Part shown: positions 10,433-21,234 of the stretch, one piece after another
How positions within the stretch are numbered: the first letter of the stretch is position 1
Layout: every line of letters begins with the position of its first letter
NCBI RefSeq assembly: GCF_026151205.1
Contig: NC_087078.1
Location: 6,279,675 to 6,343,674, forward strand
From: Bolinopsis microptera
Lineage: Eukaryota > Ctenophora > Tentaculata > Lobata > Bolinopsidae
Length of the DNA stretch: 64,000 bases
Direction: 5' to 3'
The notes under the pieces: generated by a model
The model's database searches: none
Seen by the model: the letters and a program-made list of their open reading frames with translations, nothing else
Told to the model about the DNA's origin: nothing
Position numbers and translations under genes: made by a program

Positions 10433-11069
10433 ATTTATACTAGTACCTGATAATATATGCAAATGATATGTACAGTTATACACAACTGCAATTTCTACCT
10501 ACAATTTTTTTTGACAATTTTATATACAATTTTTATTGACAAGATTTTACTGCACAATACGACAGTTTTATTCCTTTGTTTGACAAATATGGCCTTCGGT
10601 ATGACAAAAACTTGAGCATCGCATTTCGTAAATTATCAGGCACAGTTCTAGTGCCATTTAAAGACGACCTTGTCGTTTAAAGTACATGGGGACCCTACTT
10701 TAAATTTTCTTCGTTTAAAGTCCAACTTTAAGGGTGACCTGGCCTTTATAATTTTGGAGCATACCGGTTTAAAGTCAGCTTTGCAAGGTGCCCTTTAAAT
10801 TTTAAAAAATGGTGTAAAAATTTGGTTTGCATGCGAAATTATACAAAACACAACTTTAAAGCTCAGCTGGGCTTTAAATGGGCTTTAAAGTCGACTTAAC
10901 CGTTTGGAGCATACGGACATCAGTCCTTTACACTGCATGCTCAGATCGTTTGACTTCATCCTCAAGATCATTGATATGTACTTGTATGTAATAATTCTAT
11001 AATACTGAATGATTTAACATCTTTAGGGTCTAGCTCCCAGTTTATGATCCTGTGTTTACCTTATAACAA

Positions 11070-11495
11070 ATGGATACGGGCACAGTAACCAGCATCAGGG
11101 ACTGGTTCGACAGATTAGAAGGGATTTTTCAATTGGAAGGAGGATTGCACGAGCTACCACTTGAATGCAGCTGTCTTCAATTGGTCAAACAAAGAAAAAA
11201 CTTTGGGGTATTACATATTTATATCACCTCATACTCATGTCTTATCGGAGAATCATTGCAAGAATGAAAAAGTATCGCTCAATTGGGAATTGAAGAGTGC
11301 AAAACATGCGACCGTTACGCAATTCACAAGGATAGCTCATTGATTAAGAAAATGGGTTCTAAACGAGGTTATACTGAATTGTGTCAAGCGTGTTATGAGA
11401 CGTGTGAACTTTGTGACAATTTCAAGCGTCACATTTCGATAGCAAAATGTGTTCGCACTTCATACAAGAAAGCTGAAGCAGATACCGTTGTTGTT
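11070..11495 (+). pseudogene. Possible gag-like start and a CxxC-rich fragment
   Basis: The ATG at 11070 opens TSIRDWFDRLEGIFQLEG, which resembles the start of gypsy-type gag proteins, and dies after 65 codons. In another frame, 11283-11495 reads ECKTCDRYAIHKD ... LCQACYETCELCDNFKRHI ... AKC, with three C-x2-C pairs and a His/Cys that suggest a small zinc-binding domain. The relation between the two is unclear and no family is assigned. Confidence 0.25.
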
Positions 11496-11509
11496 TCGTG
11501 TGACTTTAC

Positions 11510-11880
11510 TTTTATTGTATCTTTTATCATATCTATATTTTTCATCGTATCTATATCTTTTATCATATGACATATCTATATATCTTTTATCATATCTTTT
11601 ATCATATCTTTTATCATATCTTTTATCATATCTATATCTTTTATCATATCTTTTATCATATCTTTTATCATATCTTTTATCATATCTATATCTTTTATCA
11701 TATCTTTTATCATATCTATATCTTTTATCATATCTATATTTTTTATCATATTTATATCTTTTAATTTTTATCATATCTTTTATCATATCTTTGTTATATC
11801 TTTTATCGTATTGTTTATCGTAGCTTCAATACCATGTATTTTATCTTGTTTTTATCAAAGCTTTTATCGTAACTCTATCA
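11510..11880 (+). repeat. TTTTATCATATC tandem array
   Basis: About thirty short units of TTTTATCATATC and TATATC, interrupted by TTTTTATCATATTT variants. Open frames on both strands through it are artefacts. Smaller arrays of the same motif lie at 4290-4330, 6718-6890, 13020-13110 and 13775-13870. Confidence 0.85.
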
Positions 11881-12463
11881 TAATATTAAAGTCACTATTG
11901 TTATAACATATCAAGAATTCTTCGGGTCAAGAAAAAACTTTCACTGTGAAATGTTTACAGTGACCTGAAGTATTAAGTATATAAAGATGATTGGTAATGG
12001 TAAACTAAACTATCAAATTATCATCCAGAACGCGAATTATTTGCATAACTTGCACATCTTTTCAGATTGTGGAGAATGCACAAAAAAGATTGTAATCAAA
12101 AGATTGCAGGTCGTTAATATTTAAATAATTTCAGAATCCTGACAAAAAACCTGTGATTACCAATATTTCTCTAACAGAAAAATAAAAATTCAATCATTTC
12201 AGCCGTATCGTAGCACAAACCCGATATGAAGAAGAAGCAGAATTAGAAGCAGCTTGCAGTCAACGATATAAAAGAGTTAGAGAAACGGCTCCTATTGGAG
12301 AATAGGTTAAAGGCTGACAGACCACCTTTCAAACTTCATAGACTTGACTAGAGACTCAATTTAGATAAGAGATAGTTATCCGGGCAATGTTGGCCCACTC
12401 ATAGCTATAGGTTGTTTATCAGGTAGTTTACTTAAGAATACTTTATCCAAACATTTACCGTAG

Positions 12464-12706
12464 ATGAGGCGAAGTTTCTATAGGACACAGCTCCTTCGTC
12501 AACGGATTAACTTAACATCGGACCAGATAATATTTTATGTACTATGCCCCACGCACGAAAAGCTGGCTCGAATTTGTATACATCTAGGACCTATGTATAA
12601 GCAGCAGCTTCAGGAATTGGCATCTTCTGGACATTATCAGCCTGCTGATCTGGTTGACAGGAATTTACTATCGGCAATTTATCTTCCAACATACAACGCT
12701 CTCTAG
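12464..12706 (+). CDS. Unidentified short ORF
   Basis: 80 codons from an ATG preceded by TAG at a possible acceptor. It contains LTSDQIIFYVLCPTHEK and a polar helix LGPMYKQQLQELASSG. No domain was recognised. It is followed within 200 bp by unrelated AT-rich DNA, so it may be an exon or retroelement debris. Confidence 0.2.
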   Translation: MRRSFYRTQLLRQRINLTSDQIIFYVLCPTHEKLARICIHLGPMYKQQLQELASSGHYQPADLVDRNLLSAIYLPTYNAL

Positions 12707-13139
12707 ATGAGTTCGTCAAATACTGGAAGGGTCATATTAAAACGATCTTATCAAATTTGATAAAGAGATCGTACGTCTGACAAGTCGTATGATCTTTTAC
12801 ATATTGTCGTGGTAACGTGACTAATTACTTTTAAGGATACACAATGGCACAGGAGCTTTCTTCCAATATTTAATTTTTTGTAAACCACTTTTGAAGTATG
12901 ATAGCAGATCTGACTCTGATATATAATGTGTTCGGGGCTCTCTCCGTAATATTTCTAATTAGTAATTCTCAACAAAGAGAGCAAAAGAGCATGTTGATAT
13001 ATGCTTGGCTTGCTCGCCCTTGTTCTTTCTTATCATTTTATTGTATCATATCATTTCTTGTTTCTTATTCCATATATTTTATCATTCATGTATTTTATCA
13101 TTCATTCATATCCTACCATCGGACTCATGTTATTAAATC

Positions 13140-13434
13140 ATTCGGGATTGATTTGAAGGCAGCACTGCTGTACCACCTGGCCCCGTTGGCAAGGCTGCCA
13201 AAATCCACAGAAGCAGATTTAGAGGCCATAGATGTAGCCATGCAGCAAGCTCTGGCTGCAATAGAAAGAGAGATTTTCTCCCGAGTAGGCGAGAACATGG
13301 CACCGTTTACGGAGGCCATGAGATGGCGAGAGGCCACCAGGCACAGAGTGCGAACCATCAAAATAGCGGCCCGATATAACTTGGACAGCCTCACAGAAAG
13401 TTTGCAACCTAACGTGTTTCATTGCATACAGTAA
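13140..13434 (+). CDS. Unidentified helical ORF fragment
   Basis: The last 98 codons of a longer frame have clearly more balanced base composition than the flanks. They are Ala/Glu-rich and helical: EADLEAIDVAMQQALAAIER, REATRHRVRTIKIAARYN. The preceding part of the frame runs through a TTTTATCAT array and is not coding. A further open piece at 13605-13758 (EALAGTKAKRRKAEGEAEKT) may belong to it. No function is proposed; retroelement origin is likely. Confidence 0.3.
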
Positions 13435-13774
13435 AAACTTGTTAGTTAAATAAGTAATTAACTGTTGTCCAATGTTGATAGGTGCGCGGAATACCGTGAG
13501 AGGCCCCGATCATTAAAATAGGTTAAACCACTGTGCTACTAAAGAAGAGCCGTTCGTATTCTAAAAATTATACACGATAAAGAGATCAACATGATATGTG
13601 CATTATGTTATTAGCCCACAAAGAGGCCTTAGCCGGAACAAAAGCAAAAAGAAGGAAAGCTGAGGGGGAAGCAGAGAAAACTGAACAGGAAAGCCGCCGC
13701 AGTGAACCAGGAAATGGTGAGCAGCGGCCGAGCCACCAACAAAACCTCACCACCTCATAATATATAATCTGTTT

Positions 13775-13870
13775 TTATTTCTTTAATCACTGTTATCATT
13801 TCTTTTATCATTTCTTTTATCATTTCTTTCATCATAATTTATTTCATCATTTCTTTTATCATTTCTTTTT
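13775..13870 (+). repeat. TTTTATCATTTC short tandem array
   Basis: Units of TTTTATCATTTC (and TTTCATCAT), related to the 11510 array. Confidence 0.7.
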
Positions 13871-13917
13871 TATTATCTTTAAACATCTCTTATAAATAGA
13901 AAACACAACCTCACATT

Positions 13918-14500
13918 AAGACTATACAAATTCTACCTAATCCAAAAAACCCTAAATCACTCCGATCATATCTAGGTACAATAAAAGAATTTTGTAGATT
14001 CTGTAAAGATTATTCCAGTATTGCTTCTCCACTGTTTCAACTTGCCGTAGTAGAGAAGAGAGATTTTATTTGGACCGATGAAGCACATGCACAAGCTGCC
14101 TTTGATGAGCTTAAAGTTAGACTATCAAACCCACCAATTCTGGCCTTACCTAGAGAAGATGATTAATTTATTCTCACGTAATGGAATAGTGTAGACAAAA
14201 ATACAGTGCCACAAAAAAGGAATTGTATGAAATCACCTTCTATGTTCAATATTTTAGACAGTATCTGGTTCGAAAAGAATTTTTAATCCAAAGTGATCAT
14301 AAATGCATGGACTAGTAAAGTGCCCTTTACTTGTCCAACGCTGGATATCTATCTTAGAAAGTTACTCTTATAAAATCATACATAAACCTGCCACAAATGG
14401 TTTAATTTAAGTAGTGGACGCGCTATTTACCAAGCAACCATGGATCCACCAAAACAAAAGGGAGGTAGATCAACAAACAGAGGAACAAGAGAGGACTGTG
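13918..14500 (+). pseudogene. Ty3/gypsy reverse transcriptase - RNase H fragment
   Basis: One frame reads SLRSYLGTIKEFCRFCKDYS ... ASPLFQLAVVEKRDFIWTDE ... AAFDELKVRLSNPPILALPR. This is the classic end of the gypsy RT domain (L-G-x-x-x-[FY]-x-R-F...PL..L......F.W......F..LK..L..PP.L..P). After stops and a deletion comes RNase H-like sequence: KKELYEITFYVQYFRQYLVR, then IQSDHKC, then QRWISILESYSYKIIHKPAT and VVDALF. Several stops and lost DNA make it a dead copy. No LTR was identified. Confidence 0.75.
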
Positions 14501-15384
14501 ACAAAGGAAAATAGAAGTATGTGGGGAAATACTTGCTGGGCTAAGAAGAATAGTTTACCTTTCGCATAAACTATGTATTAACCACCCAGTATATGTATTA
14601 AACTAATATCGTTTATTATTTCTTATTTATTGTATTTCTATCAGATATCAGATATCAGTTTTCATTTCATTAATATTTCTTTTTTCTTTTCGTTATTATT
14701 ATTTTTTTATCATTTCTTTCATATTTTCTTTTTTTTACATTTCTTCTTTAATCATTCTACCTGTTATATTTGATATTACATTTATATTATATTTGATATT
14801 GTTCTATGTTAACTAACCCTTTCATATCTTTCATAGCCTTTTATATGGAATGAAATAATCAGAGTATAACTTCTACCGCAAGAAACAGAAACTACCTTTC
14901 AAATGTATAGATAGAAAAAACAACCTCACATTAAGACTTTAAGGTATGGCTGCAGTTGTAAGTTAGGATAATTGTTGCAAGTCAGAAGTATTCGATCTTT
15001 TAGTAACACTTTTAGTAACACGGATAGTCTGTGTCACAGGCTGTGTATTATCGTGCTTATCTTAGGTTCTAACATCGCTTCCATCATAGCCTAGTAAACG
15101 TACAAACTCTTGGGAGAATTGCTTCACGAAGTTCAATGGCACAATATGTGAGCTAAGGTAACACAGACGTAGTCAAGCTGCTACAAGCAGACACACATTT
15201 GTATTGTCGCTCTGGTAGATTGGGTGGTAGATTGGAAAAGGGGAATTATCGAGTGAACCAAACCAATAATCTTATAATTAATTATTTAGAGAAGATGCAT
15301 AACAAAGTAAATCGTATTTCAATTTGATAAGCTCCTTGATGGTGAAACTTGCTTATTGGAACACCTTGTGACAGAAACAGAGCA
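14501..15384. other. AT-rich stretch with pyrimidine runs
   Basis: Contains T-rich imperfect repeats (14600-14780) of the TTTCTTTATCATT kind, and CAACCTCACATTAAGACT twice (13908 and 14921), so it is probably transposon-derived. No gene seen. Confidence 0.4.
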
Positions 15385-15490
15385 ATATGCTCATATACGA
15401 TATTCAGACTTGAACTTCAAGACAGGTAAAGAGGAACTAAAAACGTTCATCGGAGTTCTGCTATTTTCAGGATATCACAAGATGCCTTGA
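15385..15490 (+). pseudogene. piggyBac-like transposase fragment
   Basis: The open stretch EELKTFIGVLLFSGYHKMP matches the N-terminal block of piggyBac-type transposases (E-[LI]-x-x-F-[IL]-G-[IV]-L-L-x-x-G-Y-x-x-[LM]-P). A stop follows at the next expected position and the rest of the catalytic domain is not recognisable. Confidence 0.55.
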
Positions 15491-16069
15491 AATGGCACCA
15501 TGACTAATATTTCACCGAGAAGGACAGAGAAAGTTAACATAAACGACAATTAAAAATTAAAGGGCTTTCAAGAGGCCAACATAGCGTAATCCTCCTCTGA
15601 GGTAAGATAAAGGAGAGTCCAGTTCTCGAGTTTTTTAAAGTTCTTGTATTGGATCAGTTCTTTAAATCTGTTCTTTTCGAAACCAGTTTGTGGTTTAAAA
15701 AATCCATGAGATATATTTCATCGGTTGAATATTTGTGCACAGCTGCTACGGAATAGAATAAACACATCAATTTGTCAGCAAAATCACAAGGAGCTTAATA
15801 GGTACAGATATTCGTTGTATAACATGTCGTGGCCTAAATTCCTGTTGTCTTCACTTATTCTGAGATAAGCGAGATTAATAGTGAATATTGTCCATTTGAC
15901 TGATGACAGGTTAGAGATATAAAGTAGTTTGGAATAAATGAAAATATTATGTAAAGATATACTTCCCTACAAAAATAATTGTTAAATTTCATAAACAGAG
16001 GACCAGTGCCTTATTTCAATGTGACAGCAGCTAGCTGTAGAACTCGGCATTATAATTACCACATATTAC

Positions 16070-16240
16070 AGTGTTCCTGGTCATGGAAAGGTGCTGGTAG
16101 ACGGCATGGGTAGCTTTGGGTGCAAGGAGCCTCTTCGGAAGGCTATAGTGACAACAGATTCCTACTTAAGTGCAAGCAGTACGTTTATGTAAACTCAGAA
16201 CATGAAGTACCAGCCCTAGCCGCAGCACAGGGCTTCCCAA
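16070..16240 (+). pseudogene. Short coding remnant with GHGKVLVDGMG motif
   Basis: One frame reads VPGHGKVLVDGMGSFGCKEP followed by LRKAIVTTDSYLS. GHGK-x-x-VDG-[MIV]-G resembles a motif from transposase or retroelement proteins that have H-G-K-G-x-V-D-G; the match is from memory. It may belong with the piggyBac-like piece upstream. Confidence 0.35.
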
Positions 16241-17199
16241 CAAGGACTTTTAGATTATTTTCTTATTCAATTTATAACACCATGTCTTTAACATGGTGTT
16301 AACATGGTGCTTAAAATTACAGAAATTATGTATTAAAGAAACTGTGGAAACTCGCTCTCAATAAGAGAGTTACTGTCTGATAGATAGTAGGATGGAAGGT
16401 AATAACCCGACAAATCTGAAAGCGAAGCATCGGGTTAAACCGGGATGGTGAATAAATGTGTATTGTGTATCAAACGATTAATGCAGATAATATTTATCAT
16501 AATTAAATATCACTAGCAAGGTTTCATTCACTAATACTGTTCGAAGATAGCATGCTTACCTCAGGGAAAGACTAGTACGACCAATCATGGCTGATATTGA
16601 CCAAGATATTGACAATGTAATATATATTGTCTTATTGTGTTACTGAATAACACTGCCATAGAACTAAAGAAGGTCAGTAACAGATAGCAGGTCTGAGAAA
16701 TGGACAGCATCGACTGTGCCGAAATTAAGATAACTAACTAATTTTCTGTTATTTATACCAGCAATTCTAGTATTTTCGCTTTGGACTTAATTCCTGTAAA
16801 CAAACTTGTGAAATATCGTTGACGTGTGCTCTGCCATGCTTAAAATTTCTCTGCGCGCGCACAGAGTGCCTGTTAGGGACCTCAGTTTCTTGGGTTTGGC
16901 GTGAGCACCCGAGCAGCGGCCGCTAATCGTGTCCTAAGTCTTCGTTTAGTATGAGCTGAGTGTAGAGGTTCCTGGTTGTTGAATAAATTTACTCTGGTCT
17001 CTCTTGAGAATATTCTGATGTTCATAACTTTAGATGGCAAGCTTCACCCGGAGTACAAAACTGAAGGTTGAAGCCTTTGAAATGTTTTATCACCTATGCA
17101 TAATCAGATTATCTTTTTAATCTTGAATTAGCTGACTTTTTTACTTAACTTTATTGCTGTTGGTTAAGCAAATCATTGATCAATAATTGATATTATTAT

Positions 17200-17381
17200 G
17201 ATTATGTTAAAGAAAAGAAAAGATATTGTAATTATGCTCCTCGTGAGTGTAATTTACCACGGATGATGGATCCCGAACAATGGACGAGGAAAGAAAGTGG
17301 GAACTGAGTGCTGCCGAACTCCGAAGTTACACAAGTAAAGAGGGTCAAGAGCCAGAAGATATCACCATAACAAACGTGGTA
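17200..17381 (+). repeat. Repeat family A, copy 1, left part
   Basis: ACCACGGATGATGGATCCCG ... AACAAACGTGGTA aligns with 22190-22328. Copy 1 is interrupted at its TA (17380-17381) by the pogo element and resumes at 18886. Confidence 0.8.
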
Positions 17382-17950
17382 GGGGAAAGACGCCTCAAAT
17401 GGACCATTAGGGTGAAATGGACTTTTTCAATAATTCAACTTCTACTGTGATATGGCTATCATACTTCTGTGTATCATTGAAACACGTATCACTCACTTCC
17501 CGGAATTCTTTCTTTGATGTGATCACCAAAATTAGAAAATCTTGTTCCAAGTAATTTCAGTTCCTATGTGAGGTCCCAGTTTGATTGATCGTTGTTGCAA
17601 GGCATTTTGTTTTTCTCTCTCACTTTCAAGCGGCAATTCTGCATTAAACGTTTTGAAGCCCTGTTCAGCACAATTTAAGGCATAGTGTTTGGTTAGAACT
17701 TACTTTTTGCACCATTTCAAAACTTAGCACGTTTTCGCCAAATGGACCATTGAAATATTTGCAAAATGGACTGGTCCGTTTGGCCCAAAAAGGTGGTCCG
17801 TTTGACCTTATAATGAATAATCTGTACTGAATCCTAACTATCTGTGAACTATTAAGTCATTAACCATCAAAAAGGCATACAGCTTAATAATTTTGGTGTC
17901 GTGCTTGTCTAATTCAATGTAGAATTTAACGTTCAATTTTCTAAGTAGCC

Positions 17951-18217
17951 ATGGTTAACCATCGGACGAGGAAGACGGAACGACAATCATGGAGCCAGCA
18001 ATCGATGGCTCTTGCGATAAAAAGCGTTAAAGACAGCAAAATGGGGTATCTCAAAGCAAGCAAGACCTATAATGTTCCCAAAACTACGTTGATACGAAGA
18101 GTTCAAGGGAAAAATAAGATCGCAAAGGGGGTTAATAAATTCCTAGGTAACAAAGAATCTATACTTCCAACAAACATTGAGGCTGAACTTTCAGGAAACT
18201 CCTGGTACCTCAGGTGA
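17951..18217 (+). CDS. Pipsqueak/CENP-B-type helix-turn-helix N-terminus of a pogo transposase
   Basis: The 88-codon ORF starts with ATG. Residues ~10-60 form an HTH_psq domain: WSQQSMALAIKSVKDSKMGY then KASKTYNVPKTTLIRRVQGK. NKFLGNKESILPTNIEAEL matches the linker that normally precedes the second HTH. Instead of continuing into HTH/DDE sequence the ORF ends within 10 codons. In pogo/Tigger/Jerky-type transposases this domain binds the terminal repeats. The truncation coincides with the internal deletion, and the C-terminal frame overlaps it by 41 bp. Confidence 0.8.
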   Translation: MVNHRTRKTERQSWSQQSMALAIKSVKDSKMGYLKASKTYNVPKTTLIRRVQGKNKIAKGVNKFLGNKESILPTNIEAELSGNSWYLR

Positions 18218-18533
18218 AACCATACCAACTAATGAAGCTTCCATTAAGATAGACCAGCTTAACATAGGCGATTTTGTTCTGGTAAAGATTTGTGACCAAC
18301 ACTGGGTGGGCTACATTTGCCGCAAAGTCTCTCCCACAAAACTTGAGACACGGTTTCTGCGCAGAAAAACAACTAAGAGGGAGGAAATTTTACAATTTGT
18401 TTATCCCGAGGAGGAGGATATCATGAAGCACAAAGTGTCTGCGGTAAAGACAGTTTTACCAAAACCATCTACAACTGAGGGAACAGATCGAGTATCATAT
18501 CCTCTCGTATTGCATTTCCCAAGGACCTATTAA
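18177..18533 (+). pseudogene. C-terminal part of the same pogo-type transposase
   Basis: The 118-codon frame contains LNIGDFVLVKICDQHWVGYI and, later, LQFVYPEEEDIMKH. This is the pattern (G-D-[FW]-V-x-V-x-[YI]...[YF].G......[FW]-x-[YW]P..ED) found at the C-terminus of many psq-HTH transposon proteins. It is out of frame with the HTH ORF and probably has no start of its own; the ATG at 18177 lies in the overlap. Between the two, the whole catalytic core is missing. Confidence 0.6.
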
Positions 18534-18885
18534 GTGGTTTCACACCAATTTGTTGATTTATTTTTGTTATGTCAAAATAAGTTGTTTTCAATGTCTATTT
18601 AGGTCAAAATGGACCACTGAATGGGTCAAATGGACCAGTCCGTTTGACCCAATTTTTGAGGAGGTCCGTTTAGTAGAAGTGCTGTTGAGAAATTTGTCAC
18701 TGAGGGTCAAATGGACTTTCGTTGTATCGCATTAAATAACGGTTATTATGGTTGTCTAGGTTGTACATAATGCTCAAATGAACCAGAGAACAATAACTGG
18801 CTTAATAATTAGCATCATCACGCATTACTGAATAAGATATTATACCAAAAGCTTAGGGTGGTCCGTTCGAGGCATCTTTCCCCTA

Positions 18886-19640
18886 TATCATTATCGACAG
18901 GAGAATTCGGTGGCTACACGAACATTTCACCAGACATCATTAATCTACAGAACAAGAATACAGTGACATGCCAAATAAGCTTTAGAACTTGGCACACTGC
19001 TGCAAGAAGATATAATAGGCTTTATTTATCGATTATGTTATTATTTAATAACATAACTTTATCAGCTAAACAGTCCCAATATCAAGATGTCGACATATAA
19101 GGAATGTAGTGACAATCATTTATTCTAGCTTTTGCAACAGTTTAATAATTGTTCTATTAACAGTATTTTTATCTGCTGTTAAAATGTAATAGTTTTCAGC
19201 TGCAGAAGATATAAGCATGAGATTGCGGACTGCCATAACAGGCAGGGGGCCCCCACCTGCCGCGGTAACGCATCTTACTATTAAGATGCGGATTTTATTA
19301 AGATGAGGATTTTATTAAACATATCAAGCCACTACAATCATAAGAGAGACGTCAGTTAGCAGTTATTTCGTAATATTTGTTAAAATAAAGTAAATAATTT
19401 TATTCATTAATTATATAATATCGAAGTGTCTGTGCACAGCGTCAACATCTGGAACATGTCCACAGGATTATTCACGTACAGAAGAAGAAAATCTAGACAA
19501 AAAGAATGGATGGAAAAGGATCATGAGAGAATGAGAGAATAGTATTGATTAATGATTACTAACCATAATCTTAATCGGTGGCTAATAGATGGCTCATTAA
19601 TGATAATTAATAGCTAATATGGGGACCGAAAGTCTGATAT
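18886..19640 (+). repeat. Repeat family A, copy 1, right part
   Basis: TATCGACAGGAGAATTCGGTGG through ACAAGAATACAGTG..GAACTTGGCACACTGCTGC matches 22330-22620. 19310-19640 (GAGAGACGTCAGTTAGCAGTT, ending in GCTAATATGGGGACCGAA) matches 23395-23910. The 800 bp in between in copy 2 (22690-23390) is absent here. Confidence 0.75.
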
Positions 19641-19649
19641 AGCGAGGCT

Positions 19650-19935
19650 ATTTGCTCAAAACATAGAAAAGCAGCACCCGGGAATCCTAGGCGACCTTCA
19701 AGGAATGATAGGGGCTGCTGATGATACAAAGTTAAGAGAGGACATCACTCACGGGAAGAAAGTCAGCATTAGTGTCAATCCTCTGTCAGGGAACTTTGAC
19801 ATTCGAACTCACACAGATCAACATCCTCATCCTTTGACTGGTCAGATTCTCATTTATCTTCTTTATGATAGGTTCCACCAGTTTAATCACAAGGAGAGTG
19901 ATCATATCACCGAAAGGCAAATTTATGGTGAGTAA
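19650..19935 (+). CDS. Unidentified ORF fragment
   Basis: Open frame reading EARLFAQNIEKQHPGILGDL, DTKLREDITHGKKVS and FDIRTHTDQHPHPLTGQILI, ending at a GTGAGT that could be a donor. Base composition is less AT-rich than around it. It sits inside the repeat family A cluster and is likely transposon-encoded. No domain recognised. Confidence 0.3.
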
Positions 19936-20030
19936 CTAGTTATCTGATAACTTATCAGAATGGAAAGGAGTCAATCCAACACGACCGTTTTAAATATATA
20001 ATAACCAGAGAGGGGGGTAAACTCCTGTAT

Positions 20031-20261
20031 TTGAGCACCAGATCGTGGGAGACGATTGCACCTATATTTGGGACAATGGCTGAGGGAATGTTGGCGCTGG
20101 GGAGTGGGGGTTTCCGGAATGTTTATCCTGCGAGCGTCAGCTGTGAAGCTTTTGGCTGGACTGACCGGAGCATGGTCAGTAAGCACTATCATGCAGAGAG
20201 ACGGACTAAAGTTGTTGGCAACTTTTCCGAACTGGCTGCCTTAGAGGAGGAAACTATATGA
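20031..20261 (+). CDS. Unidentified ORF fragment
   Basis: 76 codons from a TTG (no ATG at the start) with IAPIFGTMAEGMLALGSGGF then ERRTKVVGNFSELAALEEET. A second open frame on the same strand overlaps it. Probably an exon or transposon ORF fragment; no family recognised. Confidence 0.25.
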   Translation: MSTRSWETIAPIFGTMAEGMLALGSGGFRNVYPASVSCEAFGWTDRSMVSKHYHAERRTKVVGNFSELAALEEETI

Positions 20262-20488
20262 ACTCTATGAACTAATATTGAGTTATTTTCATGTTGTTTC
20301 TTATATTGATTAATGTTTCCTTAGAAAATCATATATAATTCTACTTCGCATAGTGGAATTACATTACTTTATTTCATAGAATGAAAATTCACCAAATAAT
20401 TTATACACTTTATGAATCTAACCTATGCTATATTTTAAAATAGGAACAGAGATGGCTGTTATAGAACTTCCAAAGGTGGTGGGGGACG

Positions 20489-20740
20489 GTGGAAGAGGTG
20501 ACGACAAAAACTTCCAAACAAGGGGTCAGCTATAAATCAATCGTGCTCAATACGGAGGGTCATGGGTGCATCATAACAACTTACTTTGATGCTGACATCT
20601 CCCCCTGTGAGGGGGATGTCATCAAGGGCTATGTTGAAGCGCAAAACAGGTATCTCACTCTCCGCAACGCGACCCTCTTAGAAAGAGCCCCTGTAAATGC
20701 CACTGCAACAGCAATCCCATCAACATCGGTAAATTTTTAA
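20489..20740 (+). CDS. Small OB-fold-like ORF, copy 1
   Basis: The frame reads TKTSKQGVSYKSIVLNTEG, CIITTYFDADISPCEGDVIK then GYVEAQNRYLTLRNATLLER. The order K-T...G..Y.SI.L.......I...YFD.DI....GD.I.GYVE..N.YLTL.N matches the strand pattern of single-stranded nucleic-acid-binding OB folds (RPA-like); this is inference from pattern only. The exon could end at TCG|GTAAATTTTT (20728), a possible donor. The true start is unclear: GTG at 20489, with a further frame from the ATG at 20452. Two related copies exist at 21506-21860 and 3828-4010. Confidence 0.45.
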   Translation: MEEVTTKTSKQGVSYKSIVLNTEGHGCIITTYFDADISPCEGDVIKGYVEAQNRYLTLRNATLLERAPVNATATAIPSTSVNF

Positions 20741-21234
20741 AAAGTTTAAGAAACATTTTTTTATTTGAATCACCATAACTATCGAACATGCTAAACTTAT
20801 CTCTTGAGATTGTTTATTTAATTATACAACGATGAACATCAAAACAAAAAATTATAGTTACGTTAACGAAAATACCTTAGGGGAAGAAGAGGCTAGCAGG
20901 AGGGAAAAATGGTCCTCGCAAGAGGCCGACCCCACAAAAGAAGCTTGTGTCCACCGCTGCAGAACCCGATGATTCGCAGTTAGATGAACTGTTCGGGACG
21001 GTAATTGGATTTTAATTTAACCTTCTTTTTTCTTTTTTAAATAATTAAACAAAACAGTGTATATGCATTGTCTTTAACTCTTTTGAATACTATTACTCGA
21101 TAAGATCGTGTTAACAGATATTTCAGCTTATACCGTTTATTTCAAAATTAATCGTTACTATTCAGCAATAATTTCATATAGTATCTAATTTTTTTTTCTT
21201 CAGCCGTTGGCACACTACTTCGACAACTAGGATC

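Larger units (their letters stand above)
7114..10918 (+). mobile_element. Near-complete PIF/Harbinger DNA transposon
   Basis: The left end GTCCGTATGCACCAAA (7114) matches the inverted right end (GTCCGTATGCTCCAAA read from 10918). Both are flanked by AT (7112-7113 and 10919-10920), a likely 2-bp target duplication; a 3-bp one is not excluded. Long subterminal regions (7114-7330 and 10640-10918) are rich in CTTTAAA motifs and in GGTATGCTCCAAA-like inverted copies, typical transposase-binding architecture. The interior carries the DDE transposase (8033-9091) and a Myb/SANT-like ORF (9558-10432) on the same strand, the usual two-gene layout of Harbinger elements. The 2-bp AT duplication recalls ISL2EU-type relatives. 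9092-9557 is an AT-rich spacer. The element appears young: one frameshift was found. Confidence 0.85.
17382..18883 (+). mobile_element. pogo-type (Tc1/mariner) element with internal deletion
   Basis: The terminal inverted repeats begin GGGGAAAGACGCCTCAAATG on the left and GGGGAAAGATGCCTCGAACG when the right end is inverted. The flanks are TA on both sides (17380-17381, 18884-18885), and a sister repeat at 22.3 kb preserves the unoccupied site with a single TA. Subterminal AAATGGACC / GGTCCGTTTG copies occur in both orientations at 17396-17405, 17739-17810 and 18601-18880. The interior has a Pipsqueak-type DNA-binding ORF and a separate C-terminal ORF but no DDE domain, so it is a deleted, non-autonomous copy of 1502 bp. 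Confidence 0.9.

Noticed and set aside
16840-17035. Possible LTR with AATAAA and a following ATG exon near 16985-17070
   Set aside because: No second copy or matching TG...CA ends were found in the window.
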